From positions 1 through 64,000 of the forward strand of contig CAWEAD010000013.1 in assembly GCA_963807225.1 (NCBI GenBank): DNA of 64,000 bases. The letters run 5' to 3'. Numbering within the stretch: the first letter of the stretch is position 1; each line of letters opens with the position of its first letter. This DNA comes from JAGVGT01 sp963807225. GTDB taxonomy: Bacteria; Desulfobacterota; Desulfobulbia; Desulfobulbales; JAGXFP01. The position numbers and the translations under genes were made by a program. The notes under the pieces are model-generated. The model saw only the letters and a program-made list of their open reading frames with translations. It had not been told where the DNA came from and searched no databases. This document shows positions 42,700 to 50,833 of this stretch, in pieces.

Positions 42700-44703
42700 T
42701 CAGAAAAGGACGGCCCAACCCAAAAGCAGGATGGTGGCCGCGAAGAAATAGGTCAGATAGAGGTTGAGCTGGCCGCCCTGGAGCCGCCGCCAGGTTCCGG
42801 CCAGGATGGCGGCCCTGATGAAGAGCGGAGTCACCGCCCGCTCCAGGACCGGATCGATGCTTCTGGTCCGCCATTTCCAGAGGGTGGGAAAGATCAGGCC
42901 CGGCCGATCACTGCTGATCCTGGGCCGCAGACAACCGCAGAAAACCTCCTGCTCGGCCAGTTGCCCGTAGCTTCCGGCGGTATAAGACATCCGGGGCGAG
43001 GGCTTAAAAAAGCCGCAACCCCAAGTAGTCCGACTCCGATCCGGCGACCGCCGACGATAGCGCCGGAGCAGGAAGGTGATCAGGAACAGGGCCAGAGCCA
43101 GGCTGGCCCAACTCCATCCCGGCCCGAAAGGCAGCGCGGCCAGAACCTCGGTCCTGGTCAGGGCCTGATCTGGAGCCAGTAATGCCAAGGGGGCGGCCAC
43201 CAGTTTCAGGGCCCAACCCGGGCCGATCCCCACCGCCAGGCACAATAGGGCGGAAAGGGCCATGGCCCCCAGCATGGCCGGGCCGGCTTCATGGGCCTGG
43301 CGACTTTCCGGGCTGCGGGGCTCGCCGCTCAAGGCGATTCCGAGCAGCCGGGTTACCATCAGCAGCACCAGAGCGCCGACCATGGCCAAGAGGATAATCA
43401 GCAGCATGAAAATAAAGGCCTGGCCTCCCCCGCTGCCCTGCCCTGCCTCGAAAAGCCCCAGGTAGAGCAACCATTCGCTGATCAAACCGTTCAGGGGCGG
43501 CAGGGCTGCGATAGACCCGCCGCCGATCAACAGCAGCAGCGCGGTGCGCGGCATCCGTTGCAGCAGGCCGCCAAGCCGGGAGATTTCTCTGGTCCCGGTG
43601 GCATGCAGGATGGCCCCGGCCCCGAAAAAGAGCAGGGATTTGAACAAGGCGTGGTTCCAGACATGCAGCAACGCCCCGGCCAGAAAGAGCAGGGCCGGAA
43701 TCCCCAGCTGACCGTTCCGGCAGAAGAGCCAGAGCCCCAGGCCGAAGAAGATCAAGCCGATATTCTCGACCGAGGAATAGGCCAGCGACCGTTTCATATC
43801 ACTCTGCAGCGAAGCCATGGCGATGCCGAACAGGGCTCCGCTCATCCCCAGAACGGCCAGCAGCATCCCGCACCAGGTCGGCAGTTGCGGCAGATAAGTA
43901 AGGAAACGCAGGAAGGCATAGATCGCGGTCTTCAACATTACCCCGGACATTAAGGCCGAGACATGACTGGGGGCGGCGGAATGGGCCTCCGGCAACCAGC
44001 TGTGCAGCGGAAAAAGACCGGCCTTGGTGCCGAAACCGATCAGGGCCAGAAAGAAAAAGAGCACCGCACCGGAGACCGGCAGATTGCTCAGCGACTCAAA
44101 GGCGGCAAACTCGGTGGAGCCGGTCAAGCGATAGGCCTGGAAGAAAAGGAAGAAAAGGAAGGCGGCGCCCAGATGGGTGGCGACCAGATAGGTCCAGCCC
44201 GCTTTTCGGGCCGACTCATCGTCCAATTCGTAAATCACCAGCAGAAAGGAGGAGAGCGACATGCACTCCCAGGCAAAGAGGAAAAGCAGGCTGTCCGCCG
44301 CGCCAACCACCAGGGCCATGCTGACCGCCAGCAGGTTGTAACAGAACCAGTGGCGTCCCGCCTGCCGGCCCCGGTCGGGTAAAGTCAGATAACCGGTGGC
44401 GTAGAGCGCCCCGCTGCCGACCAGGAGAAAGACCGGGGCCAGAAAGAATCCGGCCAGGGGGTCGAGGCGCAGACAGAGATCGACCCCGGCCGAGTCCCAG
44501 CCCAGCCGCCAGGAGATAATCGTCCCGTTGAAGAGCAGGAAGAGAGATCCGAGCAGACCGACCCCGCCGCCGGCCAGAGCCGCACCGGCTCCCAGCCGAT
44601 GGGCCAGGCGATTGGCCCGGCCCGCCGCCAGGGGCAGGATCGCCCCGCTCAGCAGCAGGACAATGGCGGTTTGGTAAAGGGCGAGAGGTGAAAGATTCGG
44701 CAT
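42700..44703 (-). CDS. HyfB/NuoL-like antiporter subunit (first copy), Ehr complex
   Basis: The 667-residue membrane protein shows SLLFLFAWECMSLSSFLLVI (helix-5 Glu), GFGTKAGLFPLHSWLPEAHS (channel Lys and His), SGVMLKTAIYAFLRF, DMKRSLAYSSVENIGLIFFG, LPPLNGLISEWLLYLGLFEA and a C-terminal TWGCGFFKPSPRMSYTAGSY. It is a clear paralogue of the second HyfB-like subunit but not a recent copy. It is the first structural gene of the operon, 24 bp after the regulator. Two HyfB-like plus one HyfF-like subunit give three antiporter modules, more than hydrogenase-3-type complexes carry. Confidence 0.92.
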   Translation of the reverse strand: MPNLSPLALYQTAIVLLLSGAILPLAAGRANRLAHRLGAGAALAGGGVGLLGSLFLLFNGTIISWRLGWDSAGVDLCLRLDPLAGFFLAPVFLLVGSGALYATGYLTLPDRGRQAGRHWFCYNLLAVSMALVVGAADSLLFLFAWECMSLSSFLLVIYELDDESARKAGWTYLVATHLGAAFLFFLFFQAYRLTGSTEFAAFESLSNLPVSGAVLFFFLALIGFGTKAGLFPLHSWLPEAHSAAPSHVSALMSGVMLKTAIYAFLRFLTYLPQLPTWCGMLLAVLGMSGALFGIAMASLQSDMKRSLAYSSVENIGLIFFGLGLWLFCRNGQLGIPALLFLAGALLHVWNHALFKSLLFFGAGAILHATGTREISRLGGLLQRMPRTALLLLIGGGSIAALPPLNGLISEWLLYLGLFEAGQGSGGGQAFIFMLLIILLAMVGALVLLMVTRLLGIALSGEPRSPESRQAHEAGPAMLGAMALSALLCLAVGIGPGWALKLVAAPLALLAPDQALTRTEVLAALPFGPGWSWASLALALFLITFLLRRYRRRSPDRSRTTWGCGFFKPSPRMSYTAGSYGQLAEQEVFCGCLRPRISSDRPGLIFPTLWKWRTRSIDPVLERAVTPLFIRAAILAGTWRRLQGGQLNLYLTYFFAATILLLGWAVLF

Positions 44704-44727
44704 GGCGGTCAGCAGAGGAGCATGGTT

Positions 44728-45441
44728 TCAGGCGCCGGCCGGAGCCGTCGAGGATTTACGGTGCTCAGCACGGCTCCGGGCCGGCAGCAGCCGCGCCTCG
44801 GTCTCCTGGATCAGTTGCTGCACCTCGCGCCGGGGTGGCTGCTTGAGCAGTTCGGCCACGAACTCAGGCGCCATCAACAGACGTCGGAGTCTGGTATCGA
44901 GAATGCTCTGCTCCAGGGGATTGGCGGCCAGGAGCAGGAAAACCGCTTCGGTCTTGCGTCCGTCCAGGGCCTTGAAATCGGTGAGGGCTTCGAGAAAGGC
45001 CAAAATGATCAACGATTTTTCAGGATAAATGGGGTGGTCCTGGCCCGGCATCATACAGGCCACGCCGGCCAGTGACGAGGGTGCCAGCGCCTCCCGGGCC
45101 AGCACCGAAAGTTTGAGCGCCTTAAAATCGAGATTCCCGGTATGCGGCAGCGTGGTCAGCAGTTCGTCAATGGTCTCGTCCCGGTTCTCACCGTGAATAC
45201 GATAGAGGACCGCGCCGCTGGCCAGGGCGCCAGCCACGGTTACCTCCGGGTCGATGGAGCCGGCGCCGGCACCGGTTCTGGCGGCAAGCCAGCCGTCCAC
45301 GGCGTCGATCCGGAAGCGCCACTGGCCGCCGATCTTGACCGCGAAGGGAATCTGATTGTCATTGAGCATCCGGTAGATGGTTTTCTCGGAAACCCCCATC
45401 TTCCCGGCCATACTCCTGACGTCGAGAAACATTCTGTCCAT
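44728..45441 (-). CDS. Excisionase-type HTH regulator with EIIA-like domain
   Basis: ATG 45441 gives 237 residues. The N-terminus is an excisionase/HTH_17 domain (LDVRSMAGKMGVSEKTIYRM, NDNQIPFAVKIGGQWRFRID). The rest resembles a PTS EIIA domain of the fructose/nitrogen type (LKLSVLAREALAPSSLAGVA, then HPIYPEKSLIILAFLEALTD), but the phosphorylated-His motif IPH is MMPGQDH here, so His phosphorylation is doubtful. It precedes the Ehr genes by 24 bp and is probably autoregulated through TGTCCA boxes at its start. The EIIA-like part may sense a metabolite or protein rather than phosphate. An in-frame upstream extension to 45486 would overlap the promoter. Confidence 0.8.
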   Translation of the reverse strand: MDRMFLDVRSMAGKMGVSEKTIYRMLNDNQIPFAVKIGGQWRFRIDAVDGWLAARTGAGAGSIDPEVTVAGALASGAVLYRIHGENRDETIDELLTTLPHTGNLDFKALKLSVLAREALAPSSLAGVACMMPGQDHPIYPEKSLIILAFLEALTDFKALDGRKTEAVFLLLAANPLEQSILDTRLRRLLMAPEFVAELLKQPPRREVQQLIQETEARLLPARSRAEHRKSSTAPAGA

Positions 45442-45502
45442 AGATGTCCAATATTGTCCAAGAAGGTGGACGGTTTTTAGCTCCACACGGAACTCTTGTC
45501 AA
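45435..45502 (-). promoter_or_regulatory. Promoter and three-box operator of the Ehr operon
   Basis: On the minus strand TTGACA (45497-45502) and TAAAAA (45474-45479) are separated by 17 bp, a sigma-70-type pair. Downstream, on the plus strand, TGTCCA occurs at 45435, 45445 and 45455, exactly 10 bp apart, reaching into the regulator's start codon; an inverted half-site TGGAC lies at 45467-45471. This fits an operator on one face of the helix. Confidence 0.6.
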
Positions 45503-45644
45503 CGATATTAATGAACCGCGGTCAATTCTTGAGAAAACAGGTTGGCGGGTGGGATGGTCAAAATGGCATCGGTCCCTGGTCTGACAGGCCCGCAGCTCAG
45601 CCCGGATATTTCACGAGGTAAGCCGGCCGTAGATGCAACCCGGG

Positions 45645-46514
45645 TTAGCGGATGAAAGCCAACCCCAGCCGAAAGGCGTCGGTGCGTTCCCGGAAATTAA
45701 GCAGACTCTCGGCCAGGGTGTTGACGTATTGGGCCTGCAGGTAGATCGCCAGGTTGTCGGATAGATACTGACTGATCGGGTAGGTCAGGTCCAGCTGGAC
45801 CGAACCGCCCTCCCGGGCCCAGCGCAGAACAACGCCGGCCACCAGGCTGTCGGCCTTGCCCGCCTTGGCTTCCAGTTCGAAGTAACCTCGGTAATCTGGA
45901 AGGTCTCCGTTGTCCTCGCCGCTGTTGGCGACATAAACCCAGAACCGGGGTGAGATTTGCATCCCCAGGCGCGAGGCCTTTTTATAGAAGATCATGATCG
46001 GCCGGATATATAGGATATTGGTGCTGCGCGACTTCCCCTCGCCCTGGCCGTTTGACTCATGCTGAAGGCCGGTCTGGAGGAAGAAACCTTGCAGGCCGAC
46101 CCGCCCGGAGACAAAATTGCGCGACAGGTGGAAGAGTTCCGGTTTGTAGCTGGTGTCTTCGAAGGGTGCGGAGTCGGATTTCAAATCCCAGAACGAGGTC
46201 TGGGTATAGCCGAAATGCAAGCCGTTGACCCAGGGATGCTTAGCGGCCAGAGGGCCTGCGGGATTGAAGAAGCGGTAGCGGAAACTGAACTGAAACTTGC
46301 TATTGGCCGGATTGGTGCCGATCAGGAAATAGATGGGTTTATAGGCCGAGATGTTGCCCAGGTAGGGTTGATAGAGGGTGAAAAATGAATCCAGGGTCGG
46401 ATATTCCAACGCCTCCGGGGTCGGCTCTTCGGCCAAGGCGTAACCCTGGAACGAGAACGAAAACAAAAGAACCAGGGCCAACCAGCCGGTCAACCGCGCA
46501 AAGTTGATGACCAT
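45645..46514 (-). CDS. pldA: Outer-membrane phospholipase A
   Basis: An outer-membrane beta-barrel of ~289 residues with a signal peptide (LTGWLALVLLFSFSFQGYA). The catalytic region LQHESNGQGEGKSRSTN matches OMPLA, where His and Ser of HxSNG and the later Asn form the active site; N in SRSTN fits the third residue. Alternating aromatic barrel strands follow (SPRFWVYVANSGED, AIYLQAQYVNT). The protein ends in a strand finishing RLGLAFIR rather than a C-terminal Phe/Tyr, a small departure. It would hydrolyse phospholipids that reach the outer leaflet. ATG 46514 is preferred because it gives a compact signal peptide. Confidence 0.9.
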   Translation of the reverse strand: MVINFARLTGWLALVLLFSFSFQGYALAEEPTPEALEYPTLDSFFTLYQPYLGNISAYKPIYFLIGTNPANSKFQFSFRYRFFNPAGPLAAKHPWVNGLHFGYTQTSFWDLKSDSAPFEDTSYKPELFHLSRNFVSGRVGLQGFFLQTGLQHESNGQGEGKSRSTNILYIRPIMIFYKKASRLGMQISPRFWVYVANSGEDNGDLPDYRGYFELEAKAGKADSLVAGVVLRWAREGGSVQLDLTYPISQYLSDNLAIYLQAQYVNTLAESLLNFRERTDAFRLGLAFIR

Positions 46515-46543
46515 CCTTGCCTTCACCCCGAAAATGGCGCCGA

Positions 46544-46705
46544 TCAACCCAGATAGTTCCGGTTAACCCACACCCCGACCACCACCCCACCCAGACTGCC
46601 GACAAAACTCAGCATATAGGCGGTCATCATCCCGATGTCCTTGCCCAATATCCAGCCCAGCCAGCTGAAGATGGTCACACTGGTGAACAGACAAATTTTT
46701 CGCAT
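46544..46705 (-). CDS. Small two-helix membrane protein
   Basis: The ATG at 46705 gives 53 residues: RKICLFTSVTIFSWLGWILG, DIGMMTAYMLSFVGSLGGVV, then VGVWVNRNYLG. Two membrane helices with a Gly-rich second helix. Similar tiny proteins are common beside envelope genes in deltaproteobacteria and have no known role. It lies just upstream of pldA on the same strand. A longer frame starting at 46741 is possible but adds an unsupported acidic leader. Confidence 0.6.
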   Translation of the reverse strand: MRKICLFTSVTIFSWLGWILGKDIGMMTAYMLSFVGSLGGVVVGVWVNRNYLG

Positions 46706-46783
46706 GCTTAATTCCCCGTCATTCCCGGCCTGATCGAACATCCGGAATATCTGGCCGTTCCCTTAAGGTCGCGACTTCAGAGC

Positions 46784-48004
46784 TTAAAAGGTAGGCATGG
46801 GCATATCGCCCCACTTGTTGCGTCCGGAAGCTTCCCCAACGGCCAATATCTCGTGGCTGTATGCATCGACATCGACCAGCAGCATGGGCCGACGGTGCAT
46901 TCCAAGATCGAAGAGCCGGTCCCGGCCGGCCGGACGACCGGATTCGTCGGAGACCGAAACGAAGATCAAACGCTCAACATCGTAGTTGGTCTCCACCTTG
47001 CCGAGCTGCCGGGTATAGTTATAGAAGATCCGGAAGAATTTTCCCAGCCCTCCTTTGAACCGGTGCTCGTGCCACTCCAGAACCTCCGGGAAACGCTCGA
47101 TGATATCGTCGGAAAACCGGCGGTCCTTGTCGGTGACCAGGGCGTTAAGAAAAAAATCGCCCGGCATCACATAGACCAGGTTGATCTCCGGGTGGGCGGC
47201 CAGGAACTGCCTTACCGGCCGGGAATTGGCCAGGGTATCCTTGAACAGAGCCCGCAATTCGCCGGCCGGTCTTTCGAAAACCGGCAGGATCGTAGCCTGC
47301 TCGGTCGCCACCAGGGGCAGGCGGGAAACGGAATAGCTTCTCACCCCCAAGGCCAGGGTCGTGCCCAGGGCCAGGCAGAGGATATAAGCGACCGACAGCC
47401 CCAGCCAGCGGGGCTTGATCCAGCCGAGCAGTAAATTGTAGAGTCGGCCGCCGGGATTGCCGGGGATGAACATCGCGGTTTTATTCATGTATTCGTCATA
47501 CTTGCCCGGGCTCTCCAGCTTCATGCGCCACTCCTCGTTCCGAGCCAGCAGATAGTAAACGAAGAGCATGGTGACGTAGAAGACCATAATGATGAAGCGG
47601 GGCCAGTAAAGCAGCAACCCCAGCCCGGAGATGGCCAGAAAGAGATACTGGGGATGACGGATGCGGCTGTAGAAACTACCGGAAACCACCCCTTTGCGGG
47701 TGAAGCGCCCGTAATAGAGGGGAACCGCCGCAGCCAGAAAGAGCAGCAGACCGAGCACCAGCAGAAGCTGCAGATAGGAGAGGACCAGAATCAGGGGATC
47801 GTCGAGAAAAACCATGTGGGGCAGAAAGAATTCCGGCAGCCAACTGGTCCAGCGGGAAGCGGCGAGGGAATCGAGAATCGGCCCGTAGACCGAATAGAAA
47901 TACAGCGCGAAGGGCGAAATCATGATGATGATTTCAATGCCGATCAGCAGGTAGGCAAAAATCGTCCCGAACAACAAGAGCCGGCGGCCGGGTGATGTTT
48001 TCAT
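46784..48004 (-). CDS. Membrane methyltransferase-like protein (ICMT/PEMT type) with novel C-terminal domain
   Basis: The 406-residue protein has five to six membrane helices in its first half. SRIRHPQYLFLAISGLGLLL and ARNEEWRMKLESPGKYDEYM form the SAM-binding core of isoprenylcysteine/phospholipid methyltransferase-type proteins. After another helix (LGLSVAYILCLALGTTLALG) about 170 residues form a soluble domain with no recognised family (ATILPVFERPAGELRALFKD, YVMPGDFFLNALVTDKDRRF). The methyl acceptor is unknown; a lipid or small molecule is likely. It lies upstream of the small membrane gene and pldA. Confidence 0.7.
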   Translation of the reverse strand: MKTSPGRRLLLFGTIFAYLLIGIEIIIMISPFALYFYSVYGPILDSLAASRWTSWLPEFFLPHMVFLDDPLILVLSYLQLLLVLGLLLFLAAAVPLYYGRFTRKGVVSGSFYSRIRHPQYLFLAISGLGLLLYWPRFIIMVFYVTMLFVYYLLARNEEWRMKLESPGKYDEYMNKTAMFIPGNPGGRLYNLLLGWIKPRWLGLSVAYILCLALGTTLALGVRSYSVSRLPLVATEQATILPVFERPAGELRALFKDTLANSRPVRQFLAAHPEINLVYVMPGDFFLNALVTDKDRRFSDDIIERFPEVLEWHEHRFKGGLGKFFRIFYNYTRQLGKVETNYDVERLIFVSVSDESGRPAGRDRLFDLGMHRRPMLLVDVDAYSHEILAVGEASGRNKWGDMPMPTF

Positions 48005-48320
48005 GCTACGCTCCTTTGAATTACCTAGATTATTCGCTCCAGTATCGCAGAGCGGTCCACTTTTTTCAAAGAAACCGGAGCTTATCCGCTTTTTATGAGA
48101 ACCGTTATCGGAAGCATACCCCGCTTGATTAATTTACCGCACATAATTTGGATATTTAAGCATTAAAGAAAATATTGTTTGAAAGAAGATTGATATATTT
48201 TTCCGATTGCTATTTAATCACACCCGGTTCCCATAAAGCTTTCTCCTGAATAGGGGGAAAGGAATACGGGTTGAATAGTCTAGTTTGAATGGCAAAACAT
48301 AACTCATAGACTCAGCCGAT
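48005..48320 (+). other. 316-bp AT-rich divergent intergenic region
   Basis: Separates divergently transcribed genes, the membrane methyltransferase (minus) and the PstS-like gene (plus). It is markedly AT-rich for this window (48100-48220), as expected for promoters of both units. No riboswitch or RNA gene pattern was recognised. Confidence 0.45.
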
Positions 48321-49163
48321 ATGAAACGAAAAAATTTGGCGTTGGCTCTGCTGACGATGGCGCTTCTTTTTACTACCGGAATCTCCCGGGCGGAGTCCAC
48401 CCCCACCGTAAAAATCGGCGGGACCGGGTTCGGCCTGGAACTGATGCGCATCCTGGCCAATAACTATCCACAGGAACAAGCCAAAGTGGAGTTCGTTGTC
48501 TTCCCCAGCCTGGGGAGCAGCGGCGGCATCAAGGCTTTGCTGGCCGGAGAGCTTGATCTGGCAATCAGCAGCCGCCCCCTGCGGCCAGCGGGGGAAAAAC
48601 AGCAGCTGCAAGAAAATGAGCTGCTCAAAACGCCTTTTGTTTTTATCACCAATCCCTCCGTCGCCAGGGACTCGATAACCACGCGGGAACTTGAGCAAAT
48701 TTATAGCGGCCGAATGCTGTCCTGGGCGGACGGCTCCCGCATCCGGGTTATCCTCCGGCCCCGGTCGGAAACGGACACCGAAATCACCAGAGGGTTATCA
48801 CCGGTTATGAATGAAGCGATAAATGCCGCCAGTGTCCGACCCGGAATGATTCTGGCGGTAACCGACCAGGAAAACCTCGAAAGCATGGAAAAAACCCCTG
48901 GTGCACTGGGCGGCGGCACATTAACCCAGATCCTGAGCGAGAATCGGCACGTTAAGATCCTCAAGCTCAATGGCCTGGCGCCTAGTGTCAAGGCGCTGCA
49001 AGACGGTTCTTACCCCTTATCCAAAACCCTTTACCTGATAACCGGAACCGAGACCTCGCCGGCGACCCGGCAATTCGTCGCCTTCATCCATTCGGGCAAA
49101 GGTGAAAAAATATTGACGGAATACGGCAATCTGATCCGGACAAACCCTCGGCCCGGGCCATGA
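48321..49163 (+). CDS. PstS-like periplasmic substrate-binding protein
   Basis: The 280-residue protein has a signal peptide (NLALALLTMALLFTTGISRA) and the PBP-like domain of phosphate-binding proteins: VKIGGTGFGLELMRILAN, FVVFPSLGSSGGIKALLAGE, LDLAISSRPL and PFVFITNPSVARD. The region ELEQIYSGRMLSWADGSRIR matches PstS family spacing, yet no PstC, PstA or PstB genes are near. The stop overlaps the start of the PAS receptor by 4 bp (ATGA), so the two are co-translated. It probably acts as the ligand sensor for that receptor rather than for transport. The ligand, phosphate or another oxyanion, is unknown. Confidence 0.8.
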   Translation: MKRKNLALALLTMALLFTTGISRAESTPTVKIGGTGFGLELMRILANNYPQEQAKVEFVVFPSLGSSGGIKALLAGELDLAISSRPLRPAGEKQQLQENELLKTPFVFITNPSVARDSITTRELEQIYSGRMLSWADGSRIRVILRPRSETDTEITRGLSPVMNEAINAASVRPGMILAVTDQENLESMEKTPGALGGGTLTQILSENRHVKILKLNGLAPSVKALQDGSYPLSKTLYLITGTETSPATRQFVAFIHSGKGEKILTEYGNLIRTNPRPGP

Positions 49164-50275
49164 AAAACAGGAAAACCATAATCAAAACCATTACCTGGAT
49201 GGCCGGGGCCGTATCCCTGGCGGTGATGTTTATATTGCCGCTGAGCTATTTCACCTTTTCTTACCAGTACCTGCGGGGAAGTCTTGCCTCCGAGGCGGAA
49301 ATCAACGGTCGATTCATTACCGATATGATTAACGCCAATCCCCTGTTGTGGCGTTTCGAGCAGATGCGGCTTGAGGAAGCCCTGGCCCAGCGCCCCGGGA
49401 ACGGGGAACAAGAAACCCGTAGACTGGTTGATCTGAAGGGAAAGGTGATCGCGGAAAGCGACGCCTCCCTGCCCCGGCCGCTGATCAAGGCCTCAGCCGA
49501 AGTCCTCGACTCCGGTCTCGCCGTCGGCCGGATCGAGATCAGTCGCTCACTGCTGCCGTTACTGCTGCGCACCGGGCTGGTCGCTTTCGGTGGTTTCCTA
49601 CTCGGCCTGACGATTTACGTCACTTTCCGGATCCTGCCGATCCGCGCCGTGATCGAGGCGGAAAACGCCCTCAGGGAAACGGGTGAATTTCTGTCCAGAA
49701 TCATGCAGAGCACGACGAATGCAATTGTCGCAGTCGATCAGGACGGCCTGATCTCTCACGTCAATCGGCGCTGCGTCACGATCAGCGGCTACCGGCGGGA
49801 TGAGTTGCTGGGACAGCCTTTCTCCCTGCTTTTTCAGACCGATGAATATCCCGCCATTCGGGAGCAGTTCGACAACATCCTACAGCAGAAAACGTCGATT
49901 CTGGAGCTGGAGACGAACTGGCGACACCGGGACGGCAACCTGATCCCGATTTCCTGGGGCGGGGCGCCGCTTTTCCGACAGGATAACGTTGCCGGCCTGG
50001 TATTCACGGCCGAGGACATCGGCCAGCGCAAACAGGCCGAGGAAGAGAAGGAAAGATTGATCAAGGAACTTCGAAATGCGCTGGCGGAAATCAAAACCCT
50101 GAGAGGTATTATTCCCATCTGCAGCTATTGCAAAAAAATCAGATCCGAGGAAGGACTCTGGAATCAGCTTGAAACTTATATTCATAATCATTCCGAGGCT
50201 CAATTCAGCCATGGAATCTGCCCGGAATGCTATGAAAATTGGGAAAAAGAGTATAGAAATCGCAAATCGACTTGA
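49160..50275 (+). CDS. PAS-domain membrane receptor with Cys4 tail, no kinase domain
   Basis: 371 residues. Two membrane helices (MAGAVSLAVMFILPLSYFTF and LVAFGGFLLGLTIYVTFRIL) flank a ~110-residue periplasmic domain. A PAS domain follows (SRIMQSTTNAIVAVDQDGLI, GYRRDELLGQPFS), then a coiled coil (KQAEEEKERLIKELRNALAE) and a tail with IPICSYCKKIRSEEG and FSHGICPECYENWEKEY. This Cys4 tail ends many PAS and response-regulator proteins of deltaproteobacteria, but its output is unknown. No histidine-kinase, GGDEF or HAMP output domain is present. It is translationally coupled to the PstS-like binding protein, so ligand state in the periplasm is probably its input. Confidence 0.8.
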   Translation: MKNRKTIIKTITWMAGAVSLAVMFILPLSYFTFSYQYLRGSLASEAEINGRFITDMINANPLLWRFEQMRLEEALAQRPGNGEQETRRLVDLKGKVIAESDASLPRPLIKASAEVLDSGLAVGRIEISRSLLPLLLRTGLVAFGGFLLGLTIYVTFRILPIRAVIEAENALRETGEFLSRIMQSTTNAIVAVDQDGLISHVNRRCVTISGYRRDELLGQPFSLLFQTDEYPAIREQFDNILQQKTSILELETNWRHRDGNLIPISWGGAPLFRQDNVAGLVFTAEDIGQRKQAEEEKERLIKELRNALAEIKTLRGIIPICSYCKKIRSEEGLWNQLETYIHNHSEAQFSHGICPECYENWEKEYRNRKST

Positions 50276-50308
50276 TCGCCCGGTTTATTCGCTCTCCCGG
50301 GTGACGGC

Positions 50309-50347
50309 AAGGGGGGGCGGCTATTTCTTGCCATAACCACCCCCCTT
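50309..50347. terminator. Bidirectional terminator between convergent genes
   Basis: Arms AAGGGGGG (50309-50316) and CCCCCCTT (50340-50347), extended inward by a further imperfect stem (CGGCTAT with ATAACC). It lies between the plus-strand PAS gene and the minus-strand stress-protein gene, with TTTATC on the plus side and CCGTCAC on the other. Confidence 0.7.
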
Positions 50348-50365
50348 TATCTTAAGGAAGCGGAT

Positions 50366-50833
50366 TTATTTTTGAGTCGGGGTTGCCTTCGGTTCTTTCT
50401 TTACCAAGAGAATCGAGCAGGGCATTTTTCTGATCAGTTCATCATTGCTGCGATTAAAGATCAGGTTTTCCAGAAAGCCTTCCTCGTGAGCCAGCATAAT
50501 CATCAGGTCGATCTTTTCATCCCGCACCGTTTTGATAATTTCCGCCGTGGGTTCGCCATCCCGGACCAGTTCCTTGATAGTCAAACCTTTGGTCGCTTCA
50601 GTCTCGACAAGATCCGCCAGCTTGACCTTGGTTTCTTCCAGGATGCGATCGTATTCCTGGGCCAGGGACAGGGTTCCCACGCTCCATCCCTTGATGCTGA
50701 AGGGATTATAAATGGAATGAACTATATAGAGTTCAGAGCCGTAGCAACGGGCCAGTGAAATGCCTGTTTCTACCGCGGGTTTGCAGGTCTGGATCATTCT
50801 GCTGACGACGAGAATCTTTTTGTATCCGGGCAT
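50366..50833 (-). CDS. Universal stress protein (UspA family)
   Basis: ATG 50833 with GGAGGG upstream gives 155 residues: YKKILVVSRMIQTCKPAVET, SELYIVHSIYNPF, IKELVRDGEPTAEIIKTV, DEKIDLMIMLAHEEGFLENL and MPCSILLVKKEP. The fold is UspA, but the ATP-binding GxxG-x9-G(S/T) loop is not conserved (AHEEGFLENLIFNRSNDE), so it likely belongs to the non-nucleotide-binding kind. A long in-frame leader to 51235 has no start support. Its role may be in envelope or oxidative stress; no partner is evident. Confidence 0.85.
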   Translation of the reverse strand: MPGYKKILVVSRMIQTCKPAVETGISLARCYGSELYIVHSIYNPFSIKGWSVGTLSLAQEYDRILEETKVKLADLVETEATKGLTIKELVRDGEPTAEIIKTVRDEKIDLMIMLAHEEGFLENLIFNRSNDELIRKMPCSILLVKKEPKATPTQK

